From the NCBI GenBank assembly GCA_013122435.1, contig WYDT01000042.1:1-60936 (forward strand): a stretch of 60,936 bases of DNA, given 5' to 3'. Position 1 is the stretch's first letter, and every line of letters starts with the position of its first letter. The stretch is from Chloroflexi bacterium AL-N1. Lineage in GTDB: Bacteria; Chloroflexota; Chloroflexia; Chloroflexales; Roseiflexaceae. Of the stretch, positions 1 through 7,541 are shown piece after piece. The notes under the pieces were generated by a model that was not told the origin of the DNA, ran no database searches, and saw only the letters and a list, made by a program, of their open reading frames with translations. Made by a program: the position numbers and the translations under genes.

Positions 1-173
1 TCCCCTCCGGCCAGCGCATTCCCACGCCCCAAACCGCCTTAACTGAATGGCATTGACTCCAATTTTTTGCGGATACAGTGTGTGATGATCTAGATATCTT
101 GTTGCTGGTCAAAGAACTCTACGAACAAACGCTCATTTACGCTCGTTATGGAGCAAAGGCGGCGAACAAATGA
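1..173 (+). pseudogene. 3' end of an upstream gene with an in-frame stop, probably part of a type III CRISPR operon
   Basis: One frame runs from the window edge to a TGA at 171-173 that overlaps the ATG of the next gene (ATGA), the usual layout of translationally coupled genes. The frame is interrupted by a TGA at 54-56. The other two forward frames close at 40-42 and 44-46, so no frame crosses this stretch uninterrupted. The last 38 codons after the stop look protein-like (FADTVCDDLDILLLVKELYE and so on). I do not recognise the family. Either the true gene ends at one of the early stops and the rest is leader, or a Trp codon has become TGA. Confidence 0.35.
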
Positions 174-964
174 ATTGGCAGAAATATGATCTCGTTTTTC
201 GTCTGTTGGCTCCTTTGCATGTCGGCTGGCGGAAGGTGAGTAATTTGCAACAAACGCGGGGGTATGTCACAGGTAAAATGTTCTGGGCTGCTCTGACTGC
301 CCGTCTCACACGTGAAGCAAACCAAGGCGCAAATGGTCAGATGTATCAAGAGTTAGGCAAACTTGTAAAGGATAATTTCCGTTTCACCTATCTTTACCCT
401 GCTTTGCAGACTGACAGCGATTATACTCTCTACTATCCTTGGGAACGCGACTTTGAATACCTCTTTTTGGACAGTTATACGAGCACCGCACTTGATTATA
501 CCTATCAGTCAGCCGAGGATGGCATGCTCCATGAGACTGAGTTTATTTCCCCCTGCACCTGTGATGGACAATCGGTCTATCTTAAAGGAGTCTTATATAC
601 GCAAAACAACCTGGATGAAAAGCTGAAAAATTGGCAAGATGCACTGTCTAAACTCCAGTTTGGTGGGGAACGTGGTTATGGCTGGGGAAGTGTACGGCCA
701 GTTGTCTGCAAACAAGATGAAACATATAATGGAGATGAACCAAAGATTCAGGTAGCAGAAAATAGTCATATCACTGCCCACCTCAAAACTGAAAAAGCCA
801 CCAACGTCATTGGTTCGATAGAACCCCTGATCGGTTGGGAGCGTAATAATGGAAATGGACATCCATGGAAGCTAAGTGACAAGGCAGTTATTTGCTATGC
901 TCCTGGTAGTATTACCTCAATCAAGAAAACCTTTTCCATCGTTGATTATGGACTTTGGGAATAG
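170..964 (+). CDS. RAMP-superfamily CRISPR type III effector subunit (Cas5/Cas7-like)
   Basis: This 264-residue protein has two hallmarks of RAMP proteins of type III CRISPR-Cas complexes. Its first strand reads like FRLLAPLHVGW (residues 10-20), followed by a helix with FWAALTARLTR. A glycine-rich loop, GGERGYGWGS, sits near residues 164-174. RAMP proteins form the crRNA-binding backbone or cap of Csm/Cmr-type interference complexes in the cytoplasm. I cannot tell Csm4, Csx10 or another subtype apart from sequence alone. The ATG overlaps the stop of the preceding frame, so it was the distal gene of an operon lying to the left of the window. No repeat array is visible here. The extreme C-terminus runs in frame into the BrnT remnant downstream, so the last residues may come from a junction. 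Confidence 0.62.
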   Translation: MNWQKYDLVFRLLAPLHVGWRKVSNLQQTRGYVTGKMFWAALTARLTREANQGANGQMYQELGKLVKDNFRFTYLYPALQTDSDYTLYYPWERDFEYLFLDSYTSTALDYTYQSAEDGMLHETEFISPCTCDGQSVYLKGVLYTQNNLDEKLKNWQDALSKLQFGGERGYGWGSVRPVVCKQDETYNGDEPKIQVAENSHITAHLKTEKATNVIGSIEPLIGWERNNGNGHPWKLSDKAVICYAPGSITSIKKTFSIVDYGLWE

Positions 965-976
965 ATTATTGATTGA

Positions 977-1165
977 ACAGAGAGTGATGCCCATCCAGTA
1001 TCCATGCAATTTGGTGAAGAACGGTGAATTGGTATCGGTCCACTTCATATAATCATCGCTGTAATAGTTTATACTGAGCGAGAGAATGATGCCATTCGTA
1101 TTATTTCTGCTCGAAAGGCAACGAAATATGAGCGGCAACGCTATGAGCAAGCATACCCGTACTGA
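977..1165 (+). pseudogene. brnT: Remnant of BrnT ribonuclease toxin
   Basis: The frame read from 977 gives FGEER, a TGA at 1022-1024, then IGIGPL, VIVYTEREND, IRIISARKAT and KYERQRYEQ, closing at TGA 1163-1165. The segment IRIISARKATKYER is the characteristic C-terminal signature of BrnT, a RelE-fold ribonuclease toxin. The N-terminal half of the toxin is not recognisable and the internal TGA falls where the family usually has Trp or Phe. It overlaps the start of brnA, as in intact brnTA operons. The toxin is almost certainly non-functional. Confidence 0.7.
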
Positions 1166-1394
1166 TTGGGAGCGATTAGCACAACAGACGGACGAAGAGA
1201 TCGATACAAGTGATATTTCGCCACTTACAGAAGCTTTTTTTGCACGTGCGAAACTCCTTATTCCACCAGCAATGATCGGTCGCATCATCGAGCTTGATGC
1301 AGATATTATGCAATGGTTCAAGAACCACGATAAAGATTATCCACGATCAATTAATCGTATTCTCCGTTTATACATGGAAACACACAATAAGTAA
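1143..1394 (+). CDS. brnA: BrnA antitoxin
   Basis: This small protein contains DWERLAQQTDEEID and the ribbon-helix-helix-like C-terminus IIELDADIMQWFK followed by RSINRILRLYM, which matches the BrnA antitoxin family. BrnA binds and neutralises BrnT and represses the brnTA promoter through its DNA-binding C-terminus. I chose the ATG at 1143 (83 residues); the in-frame ATG at 1128 would add five residues and is also possible. The partner toxin immediately upstream is decayed, so this is an orphan antitoxin, perhaps kept for DNA binding or for neutralising BrnT from elsewhere. Confidence 0.78.
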   Translation: MSKHTRTDWERLAQQTDEEIDTSDISPLTEAFFARAKLLIPPAMIGRIIELDADIMQWFKNHDKDYPRSINRILRLYMETHNK

Positions 1395-1513
1395 TAACCA
1401 TGGTGTTTGCATAACGCTTTCGAGGAAATGCCAAGGCTTAATCTGAGCAGAGCGCCGGCTCATATCTGTGCCACAACCATCATACACAACTACTCCTTCG
1501 CTAGACACCCACG

Positions 1514-1522
1514 TGCTATAAT
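1514..1522 (+). promoter_or_regulatory. Extended -10 promoter element
   Basis: TG-C-TATAAT lies 40 bp upstream of the DUF433 gene. The 12-mer ACGTGCTATAAT (1511-1522) recurs exactly at 28765-28776. No good -35 hexamer is visible, as expected for extended -10 promoters. Confidence 0.5.
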
Positions 1523-1561
1523 GATGCCACGTTCTGTAATTATTCGAACAAAGAAAGTGCC

Positions 1562-1864
1562 ATGGCAACCACTGCAACAACCTACGCGCATGTTGTCCTC
1601 GATGAGCACGGTGTTCCGCACATTGAAGGGACCACGATGAAAGTGATTGAACTGGTGCTCGACACATTGACCTATGGTTGGAGCCCTAAAGAGGCCCAGT
1701 ATCAGCATCCTTATTTATCACTTGGGCAGGTGTATTCCGCACTGGCTTACTATTGGGACCATAAAGATGTATTGGACGCTGATATCGCACAAAGGCTTGC
1801 TTATGTCGACGATGTGCAACGTCAGATACCTCCGTCGTTACTCCATACACGATTGCGTAAGTAG
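1562..1864 (+). CDS. DUF433 domain protein, antitoxin-like
   Basis: The 100-residue product has the DUF433 pattern: HIEGTTMKVIELVLDTLTYG, then a segment like SPKEAQYQHPYLSLGQVYSAL and YYWDHKDVLDADI. DUF433 proteins are small helix-turn-helix-like proteins commonly encoded with PIN-like (DUF5615) toxins and treated as antitoxins. No toxin gene is visible immediately upstream or downstream, so this copy appears orphaned. A TATAAT-containing extended -10 element lies just upstream. The function is inferred from the family only. Confidence 0.72.
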   Translation: MATTATTYAHVVLDEHGVPHIEGTTMKVIELVLDTLTYGWSPKEAQYQHPYLSLGQVYSALAYYWDHKDVLDADIAQRLAYVDDVQRQIPPSLLHTRLRK

Positions 1865-2164
1865 GTACTGCGTTAAGAAGGCAGGTCAGTTGGTGGACCC
1901 TAAGTGCATCTGGTTGGTAAGTTTCTAGCGTATAGTTGGAAGACTGAAATATTTGAATGGGATGTGAAATATTGTGCGTGTATTTATTTTTATTGGAGAT
2001 ATAAATGGAAAGGCTTCCGTCTAATTAGTAGGTGGGTGTCCGCTATCACATCCTATCATGAGATATAACACAAATGATTCTCAACCTGTCTGTCAGGTTA
2101 TTGTACGTACAATATACTCTGTCTTCCGCTAGGTAGCTATATCCACAACAAGGGTAGCAGATTC
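1865..2164. other. Intergenic region with a 14-bp palindrome
   Basis: I see no convincing gene in these 300 bases. They contain a perfect palindrome ATTGTACGTACAAT (2100-2113) about 50 bp upstream of the interrupted HEPN gene. It is followed directly by TATACT, which could act as a -10 element. This is a candidate operator for that gene. The rest is AT-rich and featureless to me. Confidence 0.4.
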
Positions 2165-2968
2165 ATGAACAAGCTACAAATGTCTCTAATGCAGAACTCT
2201 ATCAGCTTTGCAACGGAAGCTCTATCTAAAGCAGTTCTTGCTGATTAGACGCCTAGTCAAGGGAATTTTGCCGTTTTATCGCTTATACAAGCCATTGAAC
2301 TAGCGATTAAAGAGCGATTGAGGAGAGAGCATCCCGTTCTGGTATTCGCCAATGTTGATGATCAAAAACATAGTGTCTCACTTGAGGTTTCTCTAAAGAG
2401 ATTGATTAGAGCAGGTAAGGTTAATTTATCCGAGCGAGACCTAAATGCAATTCGTACAGCTCGTGAATGGAGGAATTTGATAACGCACTATGAATTTGAG
2501 TTTTCAACTCCTACAATCAAGAGCGTTTTTTCAATACTTCTTGGCTTCTATCTCGAGTTTAATAGGAATCAGCTACAGCAAAACATCGAGATGAACTTAC
2601 CAACAGATTTGTGGTCACAAGCCATCAAAATAAATGCTTACTTTGAAGAGTTAAGGAGTCGTGCTGTTAAAAGGATTGAGGAAGAAAATATAGACAAACA
2701 AGAGCTATGGATTCGCAAAATATGCAATGCAGATACAATTGTTGTTCACGATATTGGCAACATTAATTCTTTGTATGCTGTCTGTTATACTTGTGGTTAC
2801 AATGAAGATACTGTCTATTGTGCTAAGTGCATAGGACCGTTTTATTTCAGTGATCTTGAGTTGATTCATGTCAACATCTTAGAAGATGAACGTCTAGAAT
2901 ATGTATGTCGAGATTGCTTTGAAAGTCTGGTTACATTTGACCATGTTCAACCATTCGATCGTAGTTGA
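2165..2968 (+). pseudogene. HEPN-domain protein with C-terminal zinc ribbon, interrupted by an in-frame TAG
   Basis: Starting at ATG 2165 (upstream purine-rich AAGGGTAGCAG), the frame continues to 2968 apart from one TAG at 2246-2248, codon 28. A shorter product could start inside, the first downstream ATG-type start being beyond 2300. The N-terminal half has HEPN character: LIQAIELAIKERLRREHP, then EWRNLITHYEF containing the R-X4-H (RNLITH) catalytic motif of HEPN ribonucleases. The C-terminus carries two CxxC pairs (CYTCGY with CAKC, and CRDC), suggesting a zinc ribbon. HEPN proteins of this type are RNases in toxin-antitoxin, CRISPR-associated and other defence systems, which fits the neighbourhood. 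The stop probably inactivates the gene unless read through. The function is inferred. Confidence 0.6.
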
Positions 2969-3171
2969 CAAGGCAAGCAAATATACTACGCTCAAATGAT
3001 CTGTAAGCGTCGGCCAACCAGCCGCTGTACCTGACGCTCTGCGTGTCGAGTGAGATTAGGCCGATTTTGAAAGCCGTATGATGTTCTACAGCTTTTCCAA
3101 TCTATCGGAGTGGTATAGCTAAGCGTCAAGCCGTTATATTGCCCAGTAGCGCTTTTAGCGCAGGAGTAGTC

Positions 3172-3507
3172 ATGGCATCAGATCAAGCTTTTGTTGAATA
3201 CATTGTGGAGCAAATCGCTGATGAATGTGAAATGTCATTCAGAGCAATGTTTGGTGGCTATACTTTGTACTTTAAGGGAAAGGTCGTTGCGCTTGTTTGT
3301 GATAGTCAGCTATTTGTAAAGGCAACCGATGCGGGAAAAGCATTTATTGGCGATTTTGTGGAAGCTCCGGCTTATCCAGGAGCGAAACCATCATTACTTA
3401 TTCAAGAACACATTGATAATGCTGAATGGCTTTCTGAATTAATTGCTATTACTGAGAAAGAACTTCCTGCTCCCAAGCCAAAAGCAAAAAAGAGAACTAA
3501 AAAATAA
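3172..3507 (+). CDS. TfoX N-terminal domain protein
   Basis: The 111-residue product has the TfoX_N pattern: FVEYIVEQIADECEMSFRAM, FGGYTLYFKGKVVALVCDS, LFVKATDAGKAF, and a Pro-rich segment before a Lys-rich tail (KPKAKKRTKK). TfoX_N domains occur in the competence regulator TfoX, but stand-alone forms like this have no established role. The start at ATG 3172 is supported by CAGGAG about 7 bp upstream; a TTG at 3139 would add 11 residues. The gene lies between unrelated accessory genes, and the DNA just upstream has features recalling cassette boundary repeats. Confidence 0.75.
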   Translation: MASDQAFVEYIVEQIADECEMSFRAMFGGYTLYFKGKVVALVCDSQLFVKATDAGKAFIGDFVEAPAYPGAKPSLLIQEHIDNAEWLSELIAITEKELPAPKPKAKKRTKK

Positions 3508-3625
3508 GGCCCTAAAGCCACCAAAAACTTTGGTCAGGCAGACATATTCTTCATAAATCCGTATGAGGCCGTGCTGTCGTTGAAATATGTAGTTCTTATA
3601 GTGAATATCGCGTTTTTCTACGACT

Positions 3626-4249
3626 ATGTCAGATTTTGATGTATTTAGATTTTCATTTAGAGACAGTTCTGCTGAACGAAAATTAGCTGTTTTACGTATG
3701 GATTCTCTTATCAAATTATCAGCTATTCGTGGATATGCAGAATTATTACATCGTTTCTTGGAGAAACCTGAAACATGCGAAAATCCTGATGAACTGAAAG
3801 AGTGGGCATCTCGAGTATCTGAGATGGCGCAATTTGTACACGATTTAACAGATGCACTTACTGCATCGCAAAATCGAGAAGGACGCGGATTGCCTGAACT
3901 TCGACCTTACGATAGCTTGCTTGATGCTATTCGAGATATATCTCAGAAATTGTCTTTACCATTAGCAGAAGCACTTGATGATACATCCAGGATATTTATT
4001 CACAGTCAGTATCCACTTGTTCTGCTAGACGAACCAAGATATCATCGTAAAATTGCCTTTGCGTTAGACAAGACAGGTTACTCTGTTGAGTTGCTCACTT
4101 TTGCAGAGAGTCGTATGTTTGAGATAGAGGGTCAAGTGCTTCTGTCAAATCTAGAAGATGCTGCTACTGTTATTGATCAGTGGTTGTTGGAACAGCGAAC
4201 GGCAAATGACATACAAAGGATGTATCCATCACCAGAAGACAGAAGTTAA
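3626..4249 (+). CDS. Hypothetical protein with a HisKA-like helix but no kinase domain
   Basis: This 207-residue protein has a helical stretch, SLIKLSAIRGYAELLHRFLE (about residues 26-45), that resembles the dimerisation helix of sensor kinases (LxxxxxxIxGYAELL). It lacks the phospho-accepting His in the usual place, and no ATPase domain follows. The rest is acidic and mostly helical, with no recognisable domain. It may be a stand-alone regulator or a fragment derived from a histidine kinase. No strong ribosome binding site is visible. I do not assign a function. Confidence 0.5.
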   Translation: MSDFDVFRFSFRDSSAERKLAVLRMDSLIKLSAIRGYAELLHRFLEKPETCENPDELKEWASRVSEMAQFVHDLTDALTASQNREGRGLPELRPYDSLLDAIRDISQKLSLPLAEALDDTSRIFIHSQYPLVLLDEPRYHRKIAFALDKTGYSVELLTFAESRMFEIEGQVLLSNLEDAATVIDQWLLEQRTANDIQRMYPSPEDRS

Positions 4250-4406
4250 CAGGTATTTGTACATCTCCTCTCTATCCTACCTCCTCTTCCCCCCAATAAA
4301 GTCAATCCCGCTCCCAACCAGTGAAACGATCTGTGAGCACAATACGTACCTTAAAGGCTATGTGTGCTTTGGATCCGACGATCTGCAGATAACGGTGAGA
4401 TAAGCA

Positions 4407-5228
4407 ATGAACATCAAAGATCAAGAGGCACTCGATCTCTCGCGCAGCCGCAAACTAAACGACTTCTCGGCGCTGGCGGGCTTTCAACATGTGAAACAGT
4501 TGTGGGTGTCCTACACTGGCATCAGCGATCTGGCGCCACTTGCAGAGATGCCCTCCCTCGAATTCCTTGATATTGGCCATACTGCCGTCGCCGATCTCTC
4601 ACCACTGGTGAAGCTGCCGAATCTCAAGACTCTCTGGCTTCATGACACGTCAGTGACTGATCTTGCGCCAATCGCGCATTGTGAGACGCTGGAAGATCTT
4701 TTTATGGTCGGTACCGCCATCGAAGATTTTGATCCGCTGACCAATCTAACATTGCTGAAAAGGCTGCGTGCTTCCTACATCCGTGTGCGCGATATCAGTG
4801 CGCTTCGTGGCAAAACGCAGCTGCAACGGCTCGAACTTGGTGGTGCTCCCATTACCGATTTCTCTCCACTATCTACATTGACCGCACTCCAGATGCTCGT
4901 CCTGCATTTTACTGATTTTGCCGATATTGATCTGCTTGATGGTTTACATACTATGCGAAACATCAACCTTGCACGAACCGAGATTACGCGCATTGAGCCT
5001 CTATCAAAGATGCCGGAACTCTGGTCTGTCGATCTGAAAGGCACCGCCGTCACCGACTTCTCTCCACTCGTAGGTCTGCCAAACCTGCGACAACTTTACG
5101 TCGGTGAGCCGCTCTCCAAGGAGCAATATGGCGCAACAGACTCGATTCCAATCACCGAACTGGGCTTGAATTGGCGCAGGTTCGAAGGGGTTGAGGAGGT
5201 GCAGGCTTTCGTCAGCCGCTCAGGATGA
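4407..5228 (+). CDS. Leucine-rich-repeat protein
   Basis: The 273-residue protein is built almost entirely of about ten 22-23-residue leucine-rich repeats of the bacterial SDS22/internalin type, with repeating units such as LEFLDIGHTAVADLSPLVKL and LKTLWLHDTSVTDLAPIAHC. It has no signal peptide or membrane segment, so it is probably a cytoplasmic protein-binding scaffold. The start has a GGTGAGA-type ribosome binding site about 8 bp upstream. The partner is unknown. Neighbouring genes are unrelated accessory genes. Confidence 0.82.
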   Translation: MNIKDQEALDLSRSRKLNDFSALAGFQHVKQLWVSYTGISDLAPLAEMPSLEFLDIGHTAVADLSPLVKLPNLKTLWLHDTSVTDLAPIAHCETLEDLFMVGTAIEDFDPLTNLTLLKRLRASYIRVRDISALRGKTQLQRLELGGAPITDFSPLSTLTALQMLVLHFTDFADIDLLDGLHTMRNINLARTEITRIEPLSKMPELWSVDLKGTAVTDFSPLVGLPNLRQLYVGEPLSKEQYGATDSIPITELGLNWRRFEGVEEVQAFVSRSG

Positions 5229-5242
5229 TCGTCGATGAAGCG

Positions 5243-5271
5243 TTGCATGTGCCTGCTCAATGGTGTATAGT
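5243..5271 (+). promoter_or_regulatory. Sigma-70-like promoter
   Basis: TTGCAT (5243-5248) and TATAGT (5266-5271) are separated by 17 bp. They lie 40 bp upstream of the DUF6157 start, which itself has a strong AGGAGG ribosome binding site. Confidence 0.5.
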
Positions 5272-5310
5272 AAAACGTGCGTGCTAGTCGCGAATTTGTA
5301 GGAGGTACCA

Positions 5311-5715
5311 ATGCACTCGACGAACTATACCAACGTGTTTATCGAAGTCGCCGATGATTGCAAGGCTGATGTTGGCACTATTCCCCCGGAGAAGAAAGCA
5401 AAAACCGTGGCGCGAATGCAGTATGAGATGATTCACGACAATCCATATCAATATACCTCTGATGATGTGATTTTCACGATCTACGTGGCAAGGAATGGTA
5501 TAGATGAGGCAGAATGGGCTAGTGCCAGAAATGTCTTTTTTTCAAAAGGTCAGGCATGTTTGCGTTCGTCGTCACTGGGTAAAACCTATGGATGGGGCAT
5601 TCATTATGATAACGAATCAAGAGTTGCCCTCTATCCATGCGAGTCTGATGAATACACACGACTGAAAAACGACACCACGCTCACGCATGTAAAAGCCATG
5701 AAAAGCTCCAGGTAG
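5311..5715 (+). CDS. DUF6157 family protein
   Basis: The 134-residue product matches my recollection of the DUF6157 family along its length: an N-terminus like HSTNYTNVFIEVADDC, YTSDDVIFTIYV in the middle, FFSKGQACLRSSSLGKTYGW, and a C-terminus ending in TLTHVKAMKSSR. The family is short, cytoplasmic and of unknown biochemical role, widespread in soil and environmental bacteria. It is preceded by a good promoter and AGGAGG, so it looks like an intact single-gene unit. Confidence 0.75.
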   Translation: MHSTNYTNVFIEVADDCKADVGTIPPEKKAKTVARMQYEMIHDNPYQYTSDDVIFTIYVARNGIDEAEWASARNVFFSKGQACLRSSSLGKTYGWGIHYDNESRVALYPCESDEYTRLKNDTTLTHVKAMKSSR

Positions 5716-5773
5716 CGATGTCGGTGGAAGCTGGATTGGTGCCTGTGTGTATGATCAATGATGAGTACAAGCG

Positions 5774-6580
5774 ATGAAAAGAAAACACTATAATCATACC
5801 TCCCTGCCCTATCCCAGAGAACGGCTTCTCATGGTCGATGGTGGGCGGATGGGACTCAAGCAGCATACCGTGCATGGACTGGTGGAGTTTGATATCTCAC
5901 ACGCTCGTGAGATCATGCGTCAGCACAAGGCTCAAACGGGCGAAACCCTCTCCTTTTCGGCGTTCATCCTGGCCTGTCTGGGAAAAGCAATCGATATGAA
6001 CAAGCATATGCATGCGTATCGAAACTGGCGGAACCAACTGATTCTGTTCGATGAAGTGGATGTGAATACGCTGTTTGAAGTTGAAGTGGATGGTAAAAAG
6101 ACGATTCGGCCTCACATTCTCAGAGGAGTTAACAAGAAGACCTTCCGAGAGATCCACCACGAAATCCGGACATTCCAACAGGGACACAAGAGCAGCCAAG
6201 AATCCAAGTTCATACAATGGTTTGTTTTGTTGCCTGGATTTGCCAGGCGCTTATTCCTGTGGATTCTTTTGCAGAATCCGCAACTTATCAAAGACTACTA
6301 TGGTACAGTGCTGGTGACTTCGATTGGGATGTTCGGCGCAGGAAGTGGTTGGGGTATTCCAGTTTCAAACCATACCCTCCAATTAACGCTGGGAGGTATC
6401 GCTAAGAAAACCGGTATCGTTGAGGATCGGATAGAACCCCGTGAGTACCTGAGTGTTACCATCAGCTTTGATCATGACATTATCGATGGCGCACCGGCTG
6501 CACGTTTCACACAGCGACTGAAGGAGTTAATTGAAAGCGGTGATGGCTTATGCGACTATCAACGTGAGGTAGCGTCTTGA
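5774..6580 (+). CDS. 2-oxo acid dehydrogenase E2-like acyltransferase domain protein
   Basis: The 268-residue protein corresponds to the catalytic domain of dihydrolipoamide acyltransferases (2-oxoacid_dh). It lacks the N-terminal lipoyl and peripheral-subunit-binding domains. The C-terminal catalytic motif reads FDHDIIDGAPAARF, where canonical E2 enzymes have DHRxxDG, so the Arg is replaced by Asp. A hydrophobic insert (FVLLPGFARRLFLWIL) lies mid-protein. No E1 or E3 genes are nearby, so it is probably not part of a dehydrogenase complex. It may be a free acyltransferase acting on an unknown substrate. Its stop overlaps the next start, implying coupling to the DUF218 gene. Confidence 0.75.
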   Translation: MKRKHYNHTSLPYPRERLLMVDGGRMGLKQHTVHGLVEFDISHAREIMRQHKAQTGETLSFSAFILACLGKAIDMNKHMHAYRNWRNQLILFDEVDVNTLFEVEVDGKKTIRPHILRGVNKKTFREIHHEIRTFQQGHKSSQESKFIQWFVLLPGFARRLFLWILLQNPQLIKDYYGTVLVTSIGMFGAGSGWGIPVSNHTLQLTLGGIAKKTGIVEDRIEPREYLSVTISFDHDIIDGAPAARFTQRLKELIESGDGLCDYQREVAS

Positions 6581-7227
6581 GAAAACGCACCTGGTTTTGG
6601 GGAGTCGCCAGTGTGATTTTCGTGTGTGCGGTTGTTTTTGCACCACTGCTGCTGATCAGGGCAATGTACGCGACACAAATACATTTCCAAACAACAACAC
6701 TCTCCCCAGCAGAGTATGGGATTGTACCTGGAGCACGTGTTTTCCCGGATGGTTCACTCAGTGCGGTCGTACAAGAAAGAGCCGATGCTGCTATTCTGCT
6801 CTATCAACATGAACTCATCGATAACGTTTTTGTCTCTGGAGACAATCGTCATAACGCTGAGGCAGATGCCATTACAGCTTATTTAATACGACAGGGTATT
6901 CCTCAGGAAAATATTACAACTGATCGAACAGGCATTGATACTGGCGATACGTGCAGACATTTTGCCAGAACGTCCTCCACAGGAATTGTAATAACGCAAG
7001 AGTTCCATCTTCCACGAGCGATGTTTTTATGCGATCAATATGAAGCAAATATTGCTGGACTTGCCGTCAATCATTTAGGTTTGTTGGAGTCAAGAGGTAG
7101 TAATCCTCTTGCAGTTTACAGGACGCGCCTGTGGAGAAGTGTTCGTGAGGCGGTTCTAATATGGTCGATTCTCCTGGGCGTCTATGATGTGTTTTCAAAT
7201 GAAGCTGAACGTATGGAGCAACAATGA
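6577..7227 (+). CDS. SanA/YdcF-like DUF218 membrane protein
   Basis: Residues 7-30 form one membrane helix, followed by a DUF218 domain of the SanA/ElyC/YdcF type. Characteristic segments are GIVPGARVFPDG, RADAAILLYQ, VFVSGDNRHNAEADAI, and IVITQEFHLPRAMFLC (the usual QxFHLxRA). Such proteins sit in the cytoplasmic membrane facing outward and are linked to envelope integrity or vancomycin tolerance; their reaction is not settled. The start is a TTG at 6577 inside the stop of the E2-like gene, and the stop overlaps the ATG of the GNAT remnant, giving a three-gene chain. Confidence 0.78.
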   Translation: MRKRTWFWGVASVIFVCAVVFAPLLLIRAMYATQIHFQTTTLSPAEYGIVPGARVFPDGSLSAVVQERADAAILLYQHELIDNVFVSGDNRHNAEADAITAYLIRQGIPQENITTDRTGIDTGDTCRHFARTSSTGIVITQEFHLPRAMFLCDQYEANIAGLAVNHLGLLESRGSNPLAVYRTRLWRSVREAVLIWSILLGVYDVFSNEAERMEQQ

Positions 7228-7441
7228 ACCCAACCAGTAGCGCAGTGAACGTGACAATCCGTGAAGCAACCATCGAAGACTCATCCGCAATTGCTTCCCT
7301 GCTGAGGATTGGTTTCGCAATCAGGGAGGCGATGTTGTTACGGTCAACAGTGGTCAGCAACGACAGGACGCGAATCGACGATTCTATCAGCGACCAGGGT
7401 ACAAAGACACAGGCATCAGATTGATCAAGTCACTTGGGTAG
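7224..7441 (+). pseudogene. Truncated and frameshifted GNAT acetyltransferase
   Basis: The ATG overlaps the previous stop and begins with a typical GNAT N-terminus (VTIREATIEDSSAIASLLR). After about 30 codons the sequence jumps to another frame that reads RFYQRPGYKDTGIRLIKSL, the GNAT C-terminal signature, ending at TAG 7439-7441. The acetyl-CoA-binding core (motif A, normally about 80 residues) is missing. This is an internal deletion with a frameshift, not a functional enzyme. Confidence 0.75.
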
Positions 7442-7541
7442 GTGAGGCAAAGATTCGTTTGTGACAGGTGAATTGCTACATGTTAACATTAATAGTAGTT
7501 GAATTTTTGAACACTAAAATATAGTCTAGTAAGAGAAACGT

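Noticed and set aside
1..964. CRISPR array near the RAMP gene
   Set aside because: I looked for regularly spaced direct repeats of 25-40 bp and saw none in this window.
1490..1708. Minus-strand frames over the DUF433 gene
   Set aside because: They are antisense shadows of a recognisable gene with no ribosome binding site of their own.
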